Shown here: positions 8,747-16,797 of the stretch, piece after piece
Numbering within the stretch: position 1 is the stretch's first letter
Layout of the letters: every line of letters begins with the position of its first letter
Assembly (NCBI RefSeq): GCF_004310325.1
Contig: NZ_SIRT01000010.1
Span: forward strand, 62,001 to 126,000
DNA: 64,000 nt
Direction: 5' to 3'
Source of the DNA: Hyunsoonleella flava
Lineage (GTDB): Bacteria > Bacteroidota > Bacteroidia > Flavobacteriales > Flavobacteriaceae
Notes under the pieces: generated by a model
Seen by the model: the letters and a program-made list of their open reading frames with translations, nothing else
Databases searched by the model: none
What the model was told of the DNA's origin: nothing
Translations under genes and position numbers: made by a program

Positions 8747-9541
8747 TTAGAGTATGGATATATCCAAAACTAAACCTTCATTAGCCCGTACGTTAAAAAC
8801 AGTGTCATCTTCAAAAATGAGATATTGTCCCTTTACACCAACTAGCATTCCTTCATAAGATTGCTCTTTTTTAATATTTAAACTTTTAGGCTTTTCTGGA
8901 TATTTTTGTACTGGAAATTCTAGATTAGTTTCAGAATTGCTTTCAATGAAGTACTCCTTAGCTTCATCGGGAATGTAAGTTTTTAAGCGCTCTCGCCATT
9001 CCACTAAATTTTCATCCTTAATGTCGTTTTTAAGCATGGTGCGCCAATTTGTTTTATCAGCCACATGGTCTTTTAAAGCCACTTCGGTTATTCCTGCCAA
9101 ATAACGATTGGGGACTTCAACAATTTCGATAGCTTCGTGCGCACCTTGATCTATCCAACGTGTTGGCACTTGACTTTTTCTAGTCACTCCCACCTTTACG
9201 TTACTTGAGTTAGCTAAATACACAATATGAGGCTGTAACTGTACTTTCTTTTCGTATTCCAAATCGCGGTCTTCTTTTCCTAAATGTGCAGTACTTAATT
9301 CTGGTCTCATAATCCAGTCAGCAGCTTGAGGGATATCGAAAAAACAACTCTTGCAAAAACCCTGTCTGTATATTTCTTTGTCCAATCCGCAGTTTAAGCA
9401 CTGATACTTCACAAATTGCATTTTTATGTGCTTATTCAATAGCTGATTTATATGAATAAAATCATTTTCAAACACCAAATAATATTGAATTGGACTAGAA
9501 AATTCAGTCTCCATTTTCCTTAAAACACCTTGATAGGTCAT
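8747..9541 (-). CDS. DUF2797 family protein with zinc ribbon
   Basis: 264 residues. A Cys4 zinc-binding motif CLNCGLDKEIYRQGFCKSC (about residues 48-66) is followed by HIVYLANSSNVKVGVTRKSQVPTRWIDQGA, which resembles a GIY-YIG-like fold and is diagnostic for DUF2797. The function of the family is not known. The gene is divergent from the GH3 gene with only 44 nt between the two start codons, so the promoters must overlap. Confidence 0.85.
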   Translation of the reverse strand: MTYQGVLRKMETEFSSPIQYYLVFENDFIHINQLLNKHIKMQFVKYQCLNCGLDKEIYRQGFCKSCFFDIPQAADWIMRPELSTAHLGKEDRDLEYEKKVQLQPHIVYLANSSNVKVGVTRKSQVPTRWIDQGAHEAIEIVEVPNRYLAGITEVALKDHVADKTNWRTMLKNDIKDENLVEWRERLKTYIPDEAKEYFIESNSETNLEFPVQKYPEKPKSLNIKKEQSYEGMLVGVKGQYLIFEDDTVFNVRANEGLVLDISIL

Positions 9542-9585
9542 ATAAAAAAAAGTATTATTTTTAAAAACTTAAAGATAGCATAAAT

Positions 9586-11100
9586 ATGCCAATTCCATTA
9601 GTTAATTCCATTGCATCCTGGTTCCTCAAAAAGCGATTTCATCAAATTGAATTGTTTTTAAAATACCCTAATGAAGTACAAAACGAGTTGCTACTAAATC
9701 TTTTGGATTTTGCAAAAAATACTGAAATTGGAAGAAGGCATGATTTTGCATCGATAAAAGACTATGAAACTTTTGCTAGTCGCGTTCCTATTAAAAACTA
9801 CGATGGCTGGCAAGATGTAATTGAGCGCTCCAGAAGAGGTGAGAACAATATTTTTTGGCCCACACCCATTAGATGGTTTGCTAAATCTAGTGGTACTACC
9901 CGAGCAAAAAGTAAATTTATTCCTGTTAGCGAAGAGTCCTTAGAAGATTGTCATTATGCAGCAAGCAAGGATTTGTTGTGTATGTATTTAAATAATAACG
10001 AAGATTCACAATTATTCACTGGTAAAAGTTTGCGTTTAGGAGGCAGCAAAGAATTGTATAAAGAGAACGGAACTATCTTTGGAGACCTATCGGCTATTTT
10101 AATTGACAACATGCCATTTTGGGCAGAGTTTAGTAGCACTCCAAGTAATAAGGTGTCTTTGATGAGCGACTGGGAACATAAAATGCAGGCTATTGTAGAT
10201 GAAACCATCAATGAAAATGTAACGAGTCTTGCGGGCGTTCCATCCTGGATGTTAGTACTTTTAAACAATGTTTTAGAAACGACTGGAAAGGAAAGTCTTT
10301 TAGAAGTATGGCCAAATCTTGAAGTCTATTTCCATGGTGGTGTAAGCTTTGTGCCCTACAAAGATCAATACAAAAAAATATTACCAGGAAAGCAATTTAA
10401 GTATTACGAAATTTATAATGCTTCGGAAGGTTTTTTTGCGATTCAAGATCAAAATGATTCAGATGAATTGTTGCTCATGCTGGATTATGGGATTTTTTAT
10501 GAATTTATCCCTATTGATATTTATGCCACTTCAGAAGAAAAAGCAATTCCTTTAAGTGAAGTCGAACTGAAAAAAAACTATGCAGTTATAATTACAACCA
10601 ATGCTGGATTGTGGCGCTATAAAATTGGTGACACAGTACGATTTACTTCCTTAGATCCTTATCGTATAAAAATTACTGGCAGAACCAAACACCATATTAA
10701 TGTTTTTGGGGAGGAATTAATTATCGAAAATGCTGAGGCTGCATTAAAAAAAGTATGCAAACGCACAAAGGCAGAAATTGTGGACTTTACTGCTGCGCCT
10801 ATTTTTATGGAAGGCAAAGAAAAAGGGGCGCACGAATGGCTTATTGAATTTAAAACGCCACCCAAGGACATGGGATATTTCAATGAATTGTTTGATAACG
10901 CATTAAAATCATTAAACTCCGATTATGAAGCAAAGCGCTACAACAACATCACCTTAAATAAACCCACCATTAATGTTGCAAGACCACAACTATTTCATGA
11001 TTGGTTAAAGCAGAATAATAAGTTGGGTGGACAACATAAAGTACCTAGACTTTCCAATACCAGAGATTACCTTGATGAGCTACTAAAATTAAATTCTTAA
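9586..11100 (+). CDS. GH3-family acyl-adenylate enzyme
   Basis: 504 residues matching the GH3 (auxin-responsive promoter) family, which links carboxylic acids to amino acids through an acyl-AMP intermediate in plants; bacterial members are common in Bacteroidota but their substrates are unknown. Visible motifs: the phosphate-binding loop WFAKSSGTTRAKSKFIP (about residues 103-119), YYEIYNASEGFFAIQ (about 267-281), and the adenylation hinge WRYKIGDTVRF...KITGRTKHHINVFGEEL (about 344-380). Start ATG at 9586. The name in databases ('auxin-responsive promoter protein') is historical and says nothing about auxin here. Confidence 0.9.
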   Translation: MPIPLVNSIASWFLKKRFHQIELFLKYPNEVQNELLLNLLDFAKNTEIGRRHDFASIKDYETFASRVPIKNYDGWQDVIERSRRGENNIFWPTPIRWFAKSSGTTRAKSKFIPVSEESLEDCHYAASKDLLCMYLNNNEDSQLFTGKSLRLGGSKELYKENGTIFGDLSAILIDNMPFWAEFSSTPSNKVSLMSDWEHKMQAIVDETINENVTSLAGVPSWMLVLLNNVLETTGKESLLEVWPNLEVYFHGGVSFVPYKDQYKKILPGKQFKYYEIYNASEGFFAIQDQNDSDELLLMLDYGIFYEFIPIDIYATSEEKAIPLSEVELKKNYAVIITTNAGLWRYKIGDTVRFTSLDPYRIKITGRTKHHINVFGEELIIENAEAALKKVCKRTKAEIVDFTAAPIFMEGKEKGAHEWLIEFKTPPKDMGYFNELFDNALKSLNSDYEAKRYNNITLNKPTINVARPQLFHDWLKQNNKLGGQHKVPRLSNTRDYLDELLKLNS

Positions 11101-11373
11101 ACAAATTTGTTTTCAGAATAAACCGTAGATCAATGGCTCAAAGTTTAATGTATGCAATTTGTCCGAATAAATTTTGATATGTTAGATACTGACGTGAATT
11201 CAAAATATTCAGAATCAGGTTATGGCTTTTTAATAAATATACCTGTCATGGTTTCATAAAAAAATCCGATGAATAGATAAACTGCAAATCGTTTTGTGGT
11301 TTTAACGAGTTATTCGTCGTATCGTCTAAAAGTGATATTACGAGTTTGCTGAATACTTGAAGTAGACATATTT

Positions 11374-11389
11374 TTGATTTCGAAATCAA
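11374..11389. repeat. Perfect 16-nt palindrome TTGATTTCGAAATCAA
   Basis: Self-complementary sequence in the GH3-to-barrel-protein intergenic region; could be an operator or part of an RNA hairpin. Nothing else identifies it. Confidence 0.4.
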
Positions 11390-11437
11390 GAAACAATCAA
11401 AGTATTACATATTAATTAAATATCCATTTGAAAATAT

Positions 11438-11466
11438 ACCACGCTTTTACAGCGTGGTTTTTTTAT
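11438..11466 (+). terminator. Rho-independent terminator without an adjacent gene
   Basis: Stem ACCACGCT (11438-11445) and AGCGTGGT (11451-11458) with a 5-nt loop, followed by TTTTTT. The next gene on this strand begins at 11503 and the previous one ended at 11100. Confidence 0.8.
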
Positions 11467-11502
11467 ACTTAAAATCTATTATCTTTATTAAAAAAATTAA
11501 GC

Positions 11503-12021
11503 ATGTCTTTTTTTAAAACTTCACCAGTAATACTAGTGCTTCTGTTTTTTGGGAATTTTCAAAGTGAAGCCCAAGACGTCCAAAACGACTTTTGGAAGAA
11601 TGTTAGATATGGCGGAGGCCTGGGCTTAAACTTCGGAAATGGATTTTTTACCGCTACCATTGCGCCAAGTGCTATTTATGAATTCAACGGTCAGGTTGCA
11701 TTGGGCTTGGGGTTGAACGCTACATTCAACAATCAAAAAGACGTTTATAAAACCACCGTTCTAGGAGGTAGCCTAATCGGGCTTTATAATGTAATTCCAG
11801 AGATTCAACTTTCAGGAGAATTTGAACAACTCAATGTGAGCCGTAGATATGATATTAAGGTCAATGCTGATGATGACAACTACTGGTCGCCTGCACTATT
11901 CTTGGGTGCTGGTTTCCGAAATGGGAACATGATTTTTGGAATTCGATACAATGTTCTGCACGATAGTGAAAAAAGCATTTACATTGATCCCTGGGTACCG
12001 TTTGTTCGGTTTTTCTTTTAG
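11503..12021 (+). CDS. Small outer-membrane beta-barrel protein, function unknown
   Basis: 172 residues with a Sec signal peptide (cleavage near SEAQDV, residue 24) and then alternating Gly/aromatic strands ending in ...PWVPFVRFFF, a terminal Phe typical of outer-membrane barrels. About eight strands can be drawn, so it resembles a small OmpA/OmpW-like barrel. Similar Flavobacteriaceae proteins have been mislabelled 'alpha-ketoglutarate decarboxylase'; nothing here supports an enzyme. It ends 1 nt before the convergent Rrf2 gene. Confidence 0.75.
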   Translation: MSFFKTSPVILVLLFFGNFQSEAQDVQNDFWKNVRYGGGLGLNFGNGFFTATIAPSAIYEFNGQVALGLGLNATFNNQKDVYKTTVLGGSLIGLYNVIPEIQLSGEFEQLNVSRRYDIKVNADDDNYWSPALFLGAGFRNGNMIFGIRYNVLHDSEKSIYIDPWVPFVRFFF

Positions 12022-12022
12022 T

Positions 12023-12457
12023 CTACAACGGCAAAAAAGAATTGCCCTTTTCAATATCTAAAGCTAACTCGTTAATCGTTTTCTCTTGTAAACTTTTCAG
12101 TATGGTTTGTCTTGAGGAACTTAAAATATTATGCAACGGGCACGGTTTTTCTTCATTGCACTTTTCTAAGCTTAGCATACAAGACGTTAACCGTTTTTCT
12201 CCATCAATAATTTTCAGAATATTAATTACAGGTTGCTCTTTATTACTATCGCTTAAGTAAAACCCTCCTTTAGGACCGCGGGTAGACGAAATAATATTTT
12301 CCTTAGAAAGTTCTTGGAGCAATTTTGCGATATAAGCTAGCGGAACGTTAATTGGAGCCGCAATATCTTTAACTACAATTTTATTTTCTTCGCTCGAATG
12401 TAAAGCCAAAAACAAAACTGCCTTTACTGCATATTTGGATGAATTTGAAAGCATCAT
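12023..12457 (-). CDS. Rrf2-family Fe-S transcription regulator (IscR/NsrR type)
   Basis: 144 residues from the ATG at 12457 (the preceding TTG is not needed). An N-terminal winged helix (SSKYAVKAVLFLAL, then the wing STRGPKGGFYLS) is followed by the cluster-binding residues C93-X6-C100-X5-C106-X2-H109. IscR uses three Cys and a His three residues after the last one; NsrR uses three Cys and senses NO. Its divergent position to the nos genes and the dyads at 12488-12521 make NO- or redox-dependent control of N2O respiration the most likely role. Whether it is NsrR-like or a general Fe-S sensor cannot be told from sequence. Confidence 0.9.
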   Translation of the reverse strand: MMLSNSSKYAVKAVLFLALHSSEENKIVVKDIAAPINVPLAYIAKLLQELSKENIISSTRGPKGGFYLSDSNKEQPVINILKIIDGEKRLTSCMLSLEKCNEEKPCPLHNILSSSRQTILKSLQEKTINELALDIEKGNSFLPL

Positions 12458-12487
12458 CAAAAATAAAAATTCCTTGCGACATTAAAA

Positions 12488-12503
12488 AAGATATTTTTAT
12501 CTT
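12488..12503. promoter_or_regulatory. Candidate operator, perfect dyad AAGATA-N4-TATCTT
   Basis: Six-base perfect arms in the Rrf2/nos intergenic region. The AAGAT...ATCTT ends resemble the outer part of NsrR sites known from proteobacteria, but the dyad is shorter. It is a candidate binding site for the divergent Rrf2 regulator. Confidence 0.4.
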
Positions 12504-12507
12504 AAAT

Positions 12508-12521
12508 ATGATTTTTATCAT
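12508..12521. promoter_or_regulatory. Candidate FNR/DNR-type box, TGAT-N4-ATCA
   Basis: Perfect dyad ATGAT-TTTT-ATCAT; the FNR consensus is TTGAT-N4-ATCAA. Its centre (12514.5) is about 41 nt upstream of the transcription start expected from the -7 element at 12544-12551, the classical position for activation by Crp/FNR-family regulators. Confidence 0.5.
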
Positions 12522-12543
12522 GAAATATTATGCTTTAACAACA

Positions 12544-12551
12544 TAGATTTG
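12544..12551 (+). promoter_or_regulatory. -7 promoter element of the nos operon
   Basis: TAGATTTG is a perfect match to TAnnTTTG, 21 nt before the cytochrome start codon. No TTG is present at -33, which fits an activator-dependent promoter with a regulator bound near -41. Confidence 0.55.
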
Positions 12552-12572
12552 CTCTATTAAAACCAAACCTAG

Positions 12573-13070
12573 ATGAAAACAATACTAAAAATTTTAAGCT
12601 TACTACTAGTAACCATACTTATCTCATGCGGAGGTAAGGAAGAAAAAAAGAAAGAAAAAATTAAGCTACAAACAAAGACTGAAAAAAAAGTTGAAAAAAA
12701 GGTCGAAAAGCTACCTGCATCTAAAACGATCGATTTAACGAACAAAGGTGTTGGTCCTATAACATCTTTGAATTTACCAGCAGAAATAGATCAGTCAATG
12801 GCCACAAGAGGTGCCGAGGTATATAAAAAGATGTGTACCGCATGTCATCGCACAAATAAAAAATTTATTGGTCCTTCTCCACAAGGTATTTTAGAACGAC
12901 GTTCCCCTGAATGGGTAATGAATATGATTTTAAATCCAGAGGAAATGGTTAAAAAAGACCCTTTAGCCAAAGCACTTTTAATAGAATTTAATGGCTCACC
13001 AATGGCAAATCAAAATTTAACCGAAGAAGAAGCTAGAGCGGTATTAGAGTATTTCAGAACACTAAAATAA
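12573..13070 (+). CDS. Lipid-anchored monohaem cytochrome c of the nos locus
   Basis: 165 residues. Lipobox ILISC puts the lipidated Cys at 19, followed by a long Lys/Glu-rich tether (residues 22-50). The haem site is CTACH at 88-92 and M144 (GSPMANQ) is a likely distal ligand. Known nos loci of clade II carry cytochromes that deliver electrons to NosZ; being first in this operon and 600 nt ahead of nosZ supports that role. The charged tether would let the haem domain reach its partner in the periplasm. It is separated from the fasciclin gene by 6 nt. Confidence 0.9.
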   Translation: MKTILKILSLLLVTILISCGGKEEKKKEKIKLQTKTEKKVEKKVEKLPASKTIDLTNKGVGPITSLNLPAEIDQSMATRGAEVYKKMCTACHRTNKKFIGPSPQGILERRSPEWVMNMILNPEEMVKKDPLAKALLIEFNGSPMANQNLTEEEARAVLEYFRTLK

Positions 13071-13076
13071 CTATAT

Positions 13077-13658
13077 ATGAAAATCATCAAACACCTATTT
13101 TTTGTTTTTGCAGTCGGAGCATTAATTTGCTCTTGTAAAAATGAAAACAAAGCAACCCCTTCGACCTCTACAGATGTTAATTCTGAAACACCTTCTGAAA
13201 AAACAGGACAAGCTTTTATTGAAGATAAAGGCGGTACACCAAATGCATTACAATTAGCAATACAGTCTAAAGACCATAGTACACTAGTGGCAGCGGTTCA
13301 AGCCGCAGGTGTTGAAAATGCACTAGTAAATGTAGGCCCCTTAAGTGTATTTGCACCTAATAATGATGCCTTTGCTAAAATAGATGAAGCAACGCTTAAT
13401 GATTTGCTTAAGCCCGAAAACAAAGACAAACTGGCTTTTATTCTAACCCACCATGTAGCACCATCAAATTACCCAATTGATATGTTGAAAAAAAACGCTA
13501 AAAAAGGGCGTAAACTTTACATGGCATCAGGTAAATACCTGGAGGTAACTGAAAAAGATGGTGATATTTACATTGACGGTTCCAAAATACTCGGTACCGT
13601 AAACGTAAGTAATGGTTGGGTACATGTTATGGAAAATGTAATGCTTCCAAGAGATTAA
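13077..13658 (+). CDS. Fasciclin-domain lipoprotein
   Basis: 193 residues; signal peptide with Cys20 as likely lipidation site (LICSC), Ser/Thr-rich linker, then one FAS1 domain (about residues 60-193) with LSVFAPNNDAFAKI and ILTHHVAP, and a final GWVHVMENVMLPRD. FAS1 domains mediate protein-protein or surface adhesion. In Bacteroidota such a gene often lies between the cytochrome and nosZ, so it may hold the electron-transfer partners together; this is inference from position. It lies 24 nt upstream of nosZ in the same operon. Confidence 0.9.
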   Translation: MKIIKHLFFVFAVGALICSCKNENKATPSTSTDVNSETPSEKTGQAFIEDKGGTPNALQLAIQSKDHSTLVAAVQAAGVENALVNVGPLSVFAPNNDAFAKIDEATLNDLLKPENKDKLAFILTHHVAPSNYPIDMLKKNAKKGRKLYMASGKYLEVTEKDGDIYIDGSKILGTVNVSNGWVHVMENVMLPRD

Positions 13659-13682
13659 AAACAACAACTAAAATAAATAAAT

Positions 13683-15638
13683 ATGAACAAAATATGTAAA
13701 TACATACTAGCCATTACAGCTCTAACCATTTTTGTAAGTTGTGGTAATAACAATGGCGGAAACAACTCTGGCGCTTTGGCTTCCAGTAAAGCAGAAAAAG
13801 TTTATGTAGCACCAGGCGAACACGATGAGTACTATGCATTCTTTTCAGGAGGTTATAGTGGTAATATAACAGTAGCAGGACTTCCCAGTGGACGTATGCT
13901 AAAAGAAATCCCTGTATTCTCTCAATTCCCTACATCCGGTTATGGCTATTCTGAAGAAACTAAACCAATGCTAAACACATCTTTCGGATTTGTGCCTTGG
14001 GGAGATGCGCATCACCCAGATATTTCTCAAACTAATGGAGAACTTGACGGACGCTGGATTTTTATTAACGAGAACAACACACCTCGAATAGCTCGCGTTA
14101 GTCTAGCTACTTTTGAAACCGAAGAGATAATAGAACTACCTAATAGTGCCGGTAACCATGCATCTTCTTTTGTTACGGAAAACACAGAATATATTGTAGC
14201 TGGAACTCGTTTTGCTGTACCAAATCCACAACGTGATATGCCAATTAACGAGATGAAAGGGCAGTTTAAAGGCCCGCTTTCTTTCGTTAGTATAGCAGAG
14301 AATGGACGTATGAATCTCGAGTTTCAACTAAATATGCCAGGATTTAACTACGATTTGGCACATCCAGGACGCCATAAATCTCACGGGTGGTTCTTCTTTA
14401 CGAGTTACAATACGGAGGAAGCCAATACATTAATGGAAGTAAACGCATCTCAAAACGATAAAGATTATATCGCCGCAGTTAACTGGCAGAAAATTGCCGA
14501 ATATGTTAAAAATGGTGGTGGTAAAAGAGTACCGGGAAAATACGCGCACAACGTTTATGATGAAAAAACACACACTGCAACCTCAACAATGAAAGATGGT
14601 GTGATTACTATTGACCCCAAAGATGTAGAAGGTGCTGTATTCTATATTCCTATTCCAAAATCACCACATGGATGTGATGTTGATCCATCAGGCGAGTATA
14701 TAATTGGTAGTGGTAAATTATCCACCGATTTAAGTGTATATTCATTTGAAAAAATTCAAACTGCAATTAAAAACAAAGACTTTGTTGCAGATGCTTACGG
14801 AGTACCTGTTTTGAGTTATGAAAACACTATTGCAGGCGTAGTAGCACAGCCAGGTTTAGGTCCTCTACATACTGAATTTGATGGTAAAGGAAACGCGTAT
14901 ACCACTTTCTTTATTTCTTCTGAAGTAGTAAAATGGAAACTAGGCACTTGGGAGGTTTTAGACAGACAACCTACGTTCTATTCTGTAGGCCACTTAATGA
15001 TTCCTGGAGGTAACTCGCGTAAACCTTTTGGTAAATACATGGTTGCGATGAATAAAATTACAAAAGATCGTTACTTACCTACTGGTCCAGAGTTAGAACA
15101 CTCTGCACAGCTTTATGATATTTCTGGCGACAAAATGGAATTGCTATCTGATTTTCCAACTCATGGAGAACCTCATTATGCTGCTGGGATAAGAGCAGAT
15201 ATTATAAAAGATAAGAGCAAGAAGTACTACGAACTCTCTGAAAATGAACACCCTTACGCCGCAAAAAGCGAAGGTGAAGCTAAAGTAACTCGCAACGGTA
15301 ATGAAGTTCATGTTAACATGACGATGATTCGCAGTCACTTTGCACCCGACAATATTGAAGGCGTAAAAGTGGGAGACAAAGTATATTTGCACCTAACCAA
15401 CTTAGAGCAAGATTTTGATGTACCACACGGATTCTCAATCATAGGTGCAAATACCTCAGAGATTTTAGTAATGCCAGGGCAAACCAAAACTATTATTTGG
15501 GAACCAAAACGCGAAGGTGTTTGGCCATTTTATTGTACTGACTTTTGTTCTGCGCTTCACCAAGAAATGCAAGGATATGTAAGAGTGTCTGGTAAAAATT
15601 CTAGTGTACCTATTTCGTATACATTGGATGGTGAATAA
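13683..15638 (+). CDS. nosZ: Nitrous oxide reductase NosZ, clade II (Sec-type)
   Basis: 651 residues; reduces N2O to N2 in the periplasm. It lacks a twin-arginine signal and instead has a Sec-type leader ending FVSC with Cys20 as possible lipid anchor, a clade II trait. CuZ ligands are visible as His in DAHHPDIS (about residue 109), GNHASS (about 158), SPHGCD (about 330), GPLHTEFDG (about 395), SVGHLM and GEPHYA. The C-terminal cupredoxin domain has the CuA set: DVPHGF, then CTDFCSALHQEM (about 618-629) with C-X3-C-X3-H-X2-M. All key residues seem intact. A terminator follows at 15684, so downstream accessory genes may be made at a lower level. Confidence 0.98.
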   Translation: MNKICKYILAITALTIFVSCGNNNGGNNSGALASSKAEKVYVAPGEHDEYYAFFSGGYSGNITVAGLPSGRMLKEIPVFSQFPTSGYGYSEETKPMLNTSFGFVPWGDAHHPDISQTNGELDGRWIFINENNTPRIARVSLATFETEEIIELPNSAGNHASSFVTENTEYIVAGTRFAVPNPQRDMPINEMKGQFKGPLSFVSIAENGRMNLEFQLNMPGFNYDLAHPGRHKSHGWFFFTSYNTEEANTLMEVNASQNDKDYIAAVNWQKIAEYVKNGGGKRVPGKYAHNVYDEKTHTATSTMKDGVITIDPKDVEGAVFYIPIPKSPHGCDVDPSGEYIIGSGKLSTDLSVYSFEKIQTAIKNKDFVADAYGVPVLSYENTIAGVVAQPGLGPLHTEFDGKGNAYTTFFISSEVVKWKLGTWEVLDRQPTFYSVGHLMIPGGNSRKPFGKYMVAMNKITKDRYLPTGPELEHSAQLYDISGDKMELLSDFPTHGEPHYAAGIRADIIKDKSKKYYELSENEHPYAAKSEGEAKVTRNGNEVHVNMTMIRSHFAPDNIEGVKVGDKVYLHLTNLEQDFDVPHGFSIIGANTSEILVMPGQTKTIIWEPKREGVWPFYCTDFCSALHQEMQGYVRVSGKNSSVPISYTLDGE

Positions 15639-15683
15639 TTAGAGTTGAATTGTTTTTTAGTGTTACAATACATTTAACTCACC

Positions 15684-15713
15684 AGGGCGAGTAGTAACTG
15701 CTCGCCCTTTTTC
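15684..15713 (+). terminator. Terminator/attenuator between nosZ and accessory genes
   Basis: Stem AGGGCGAG (15684-15691) and CTCGCCCT (15701-15708) with a 9-nt loop and a following T-rich run. Located 45 nt after the nosZ stop and 40 nt before the next start in the same direction. Confidence 0.82.
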
Positions 15714-15753
15714 TAAAAAAATGTTTTAAAATTCGTTTTTAAATTTTAAGCAG

Positions 15754-16371
15754 ATGAAATCAGCAAGCACCTTTATGATTATTGGTTCAGCATTACTACT
15801 TGGGCTATTTATCTTTCCTCTTTGGAGCATTTCACTTGAAGCACCTCAATATCCAAATGGTATTGGTATGAATATTCATTTAGATGGCTTAGAGGGAAAA
15901 GAGAAACACGATTTACAAAATATTGATGGCCTTAATCATTATATTGGCATGAGTAAACTACCAAAACCAGACGAGATGTGGGAGTTTAGCGTATTCCCAA
16001 AAGTAGTTGGTAGTATGGCAGCTCTAGGAATTATTATTGGATTATTAGGGTTTTTTAAAGGTATTTCTCCTAAATGGTTCTTAGGGTGGTTAGTAATAAT
16101 GATTGTTTTAGGTGTTTTGGGCATGTACGATTTTAACAACTGGATGATAGAATACGGTACCAATCTAGATCCAAAAGCCATTATGAAAATGACTGATGCT
16201 AACGGAAATCCATTAAGCTACAAACCGCCTTTATTTGGAACAAAAAATATCCTAAATTTTGTGGCACACTCTTATCCTCATACTGGTGCCTATATGATGG
16301 GATTTGGTATGTTTTTAACATTTTTGGGGTTTTGGATAGGTAATAAAAAAACTAAAACTGTGGTAACATGA
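15754..16371 (+). CDS. Membrane protein of the nos locus, function unknown
   Basis: 205 residues with four membrane helices: one at the N-terminus (residues 5-27), a periplasmic loop of about 55 residues, then three more (about 88-107, 110-128, 178-197). The loop has MNIHLDGLEG and a striking LNHYIGMSKLPKP segment; His, Met and Asp there could bind metal. Clade II nos loci usually carry a membrane protein of unknown role at this place (called NosB in Wolinella); I cannot show homology to it. It overlaps nosL by 4 nt (ATGA), so the two are co-translated. Confidence 0.8.
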   Translation: MKSASTFMIIGSALLLGLFIFPLWSISLEAPQYPNGIGMNIHLDGLEGKEKHDLQNIDGLNHYIGMSKLPKPDEMWEFSVFPKVVGSMAALGIIIGLLGFFKGISPKWFLGWLVIMIVLGVLGMYDFNNWMIEYGTNLDPKAIMKMTDANGNPLSYKPPLFGTKNILNFVAHSYPHTGAYMMGFGMFLTFLGFWIGNKKTKTVVT

Positions 16372-16796
16372 AACGTTTTGCCCTCCTATTATTAATGTAC
16401 ACTTGTATTGGTTGCAGCAAAACAGCGGAACCTATAAACTACGGAACAGACATGTGCCATTATTGTAAAATGACCATTGTTACAAAAACTCATGCAGCAC
16501 AAATAGTAACTGGTAAGGGCAAGCAATATAAATTTGATGCTATTGAATGTATGATTCGCTTTCTTGAACCAAAAAAAGACTTAATTCCAGAAAGCCAGGT
16601 ATTAATAGTGAACTACAATACTCCTGGTATTATGATAGATGCAAAAACTGCGAGCTATGTTATAAGCGAAGAAATTTTAAGTCCAATGGGCGCTAACCTT
16701 ACAGGCTTTAAATCCACTGAAACTGCAAAACAAACCATCAATAGCACATCGGCCAAATATTACGACTGGAATGGTATTTTCAACAAACTCAATTAA
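16368..16796 (+). CDS. nosL: NosL copper-binding lipoprotein
   Basis: 142 residues. Lipobox CIGC with the lipidated Cys at 16, then the NosL signature GTDMCHYCKMTI, whose Cys/Met residues bind Cu(I), and QYKFDAIECMIRFL. NosL delivers copper to the NosD/F/Y machinery for assembly of the CuZ site of NosZ. Overlaps the previous gene by 4 nt and is 1 nt from nosD, a tight operon arrangement. Confidence 0.93.
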   Translation: MKRFALLLLMYTCIGCSKTAEPINYGTDMCHYCKMTIVTKTHAAQIVTGKGKQYKFDAIECMIRFLEPKKDLIPESQVLIVNYNTPGIMIDAKTASYVISEEILSPMGANLTGFKSTETAKQTINSTSAKYYDWNGIFNKLN

Positions 16797-16797
16797 A

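Larger units (their letters stand above)
11101..11502. other. 400-nt non-coding region, possible untranslated RNA
   Basis: No supportable ORF on either strand. It contains a perfect 16-nt palindrome TTGATTTCGAAATCAA (11374-11389) and ends with a strong plus-strand terminator at 11438 that is 340 nt away from the previous stop codon. This spacing leaves room for a small RNA or a decayed gene. Confidence 0.45.

Noticed and set aside
12458-12465. A perfect TATTTTTG element on the minus strand directly before the Rrf2 gene
   Set aside because: It ends at the base before the first ATG, so transcription would begin inside the coding region with no later start codon available; taken as a chance match.
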